From DAHUYF01 sp035509275 (lineage in GTDB: Bacteria > Pseudomonadota > Alphaproteobacteria > ATCC43930 > CGMCC-115725), in NCBI GenBank assembly GCA_035509275.1, contig DATJLU010000232.1:1-64000 (forward strand): a stretch of DNA of 64,000 nt. The letters run 5' to 3'. Under the pieces are notes generated by a model, which saw only the letters and a list, made by a program, of their open reading frames with translations, made no database searches and was not told where the DNA came from. The first letter of the stretch is position 1. Every line of letters starts with the position of its first letter. Positions 63,802-64,000 of this stretch are shown in pieces. The position numbers and the translations under genes were made by a program.

Positions 63802-64000
63802 GGCTTGGCGAGAGAGGAGTGGCTAGCGGCGATGGCGCTGCAAGCCGACGGGTCTGTCAGCGCTGCGGTACAATCACTATCGTACGGTGTCCCAAGGCCA
63901 TCTCGTCTTTCGCAGCTCGTTTGATTTTCCTGCTCGATCGCTGCGTTCACCTGGCGCTCAATCTCCGCCTGCCCGCCCCCATAGAAAATCAGAACCACGA
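63741..64000 (-). CDS. Possible partial hypothetical protein, 5' end beyond window
   Basis: An open minus-strand frame enters from the right edge ('VLIFYGGGQAEIERQVNAAI') and includes 'SCERRDGLGTPYDSDCTAALTD', whose Cys..GT..Y..C spacing resembles the C-terminal tail of small alphaproteobacterial envelope proteins I have seen. It ends antisense to the VOC gene with 61 nt overlap, which counts against the last ~20 codons. No start is visible. Confidence 0.3.
   Translation of the reverse strand, partial: VVLIFYGGGQAEIERQVNAAIEQENQTSCERRDGLGTPYDSDCTAALTDPSACSAIAASHSSLAKPYAYKSSGPAVMVVCPTSMR

Overview
The window is about 64 kb of GC-rich, gene-dense DNA. Codon use, the families present (PreTA, a RutR-like TetR regulator, NodT-type outer-membrane factor, short palindromic repeats built on 'CCCGCGAAAGCGGG') and frequent ATGA overlaps suggest a free-living alphaproteobacterium with broad catabolic capacity. 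A Rhodospirillales or Hyphomicrobiales soil organism is the likeliest source; this is inference from gene content, since there is no rRNA or tRNA in the window. I saw no CRISPR array, transposase, phage gene or tRNA.

Layout. 1-9.7 kb: the 3' end of a TauD/TfdA dioxygenase, an MFS sugar-porter-type transporter, an SDR, aminopeptidase N, a small lipoprotein, and a plus-strand run of amidohydrolase, alpha/beta hydrolase and luciferase-like flavin oxidoreductase that looks like a small uncharacterised catabolic unit. 9.9-11.7 kb: a stand-alone MotA/MotB-type stator pair. 12-17.1 kb: a signalling locus with an OmpR-type response regulator, an unknown 147-residue protein, a di-haem cytochrome c peroxidase-like protein, and a large DAHL/GAF hybrid histidine kinase translationally coupled to the peroxidase; the kinase ends in a receiver domain that has lost its phospho-acceptor. 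17.2-19.6 kb: an acyl-CoA ligase and a VOC protein whose upstream regions share a short motif. 19.8-30.1 kb: two multidrug efflux systems, a tripartite RND pump and an EmrAB pair headed by its own MarR regulator.

30.2-42.7 kb is a complete reductive pyrimidine degradation locus: omega-aminotransferase, RutR-like regulator, PreT, PreA, an M20 carbamoylase, a four-gene ABC importer with a THI5/NMT1-like binding protein, a nitrilase-fold beta-ureidopropionase and dihydropyrimidinase. Uracil or thymine would be imported, reduced by PreTA, ring-opened by dihydropyrimidinase, decarbamoylated by one of two structurally unrelated amidohydrolases, and the beta-amino acid transaminated. Two near-identical 16-bp palindromes (TTGAnCAnTCGnTCAA), one in the tetR-preT divergent promoter and one in front of dihydropyrimidinase about 10 kb away, match the known RutR box and tie both halves into one regulon.

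43-46 kb holds a small unknown gene and protocatechuate genes pcaH-pcaG-pcaB (minus strand). 46.2-57.7 kb is a type II secretion system: gspE-F-G-H-I-J-L-M-N(C-like)-O on the plus strand, converging on gspK and gspD on the minus strand. A secreted acid phosphatase/phospholipase C-type enzyme lies directly upstream of gspD in the same orientation and is a natural candidate substrate. 60-64 kb: pcaC, an acyl-CoA ligase, an EthD-like protein, a VOC protein, and a possible partial gene at the right edge.
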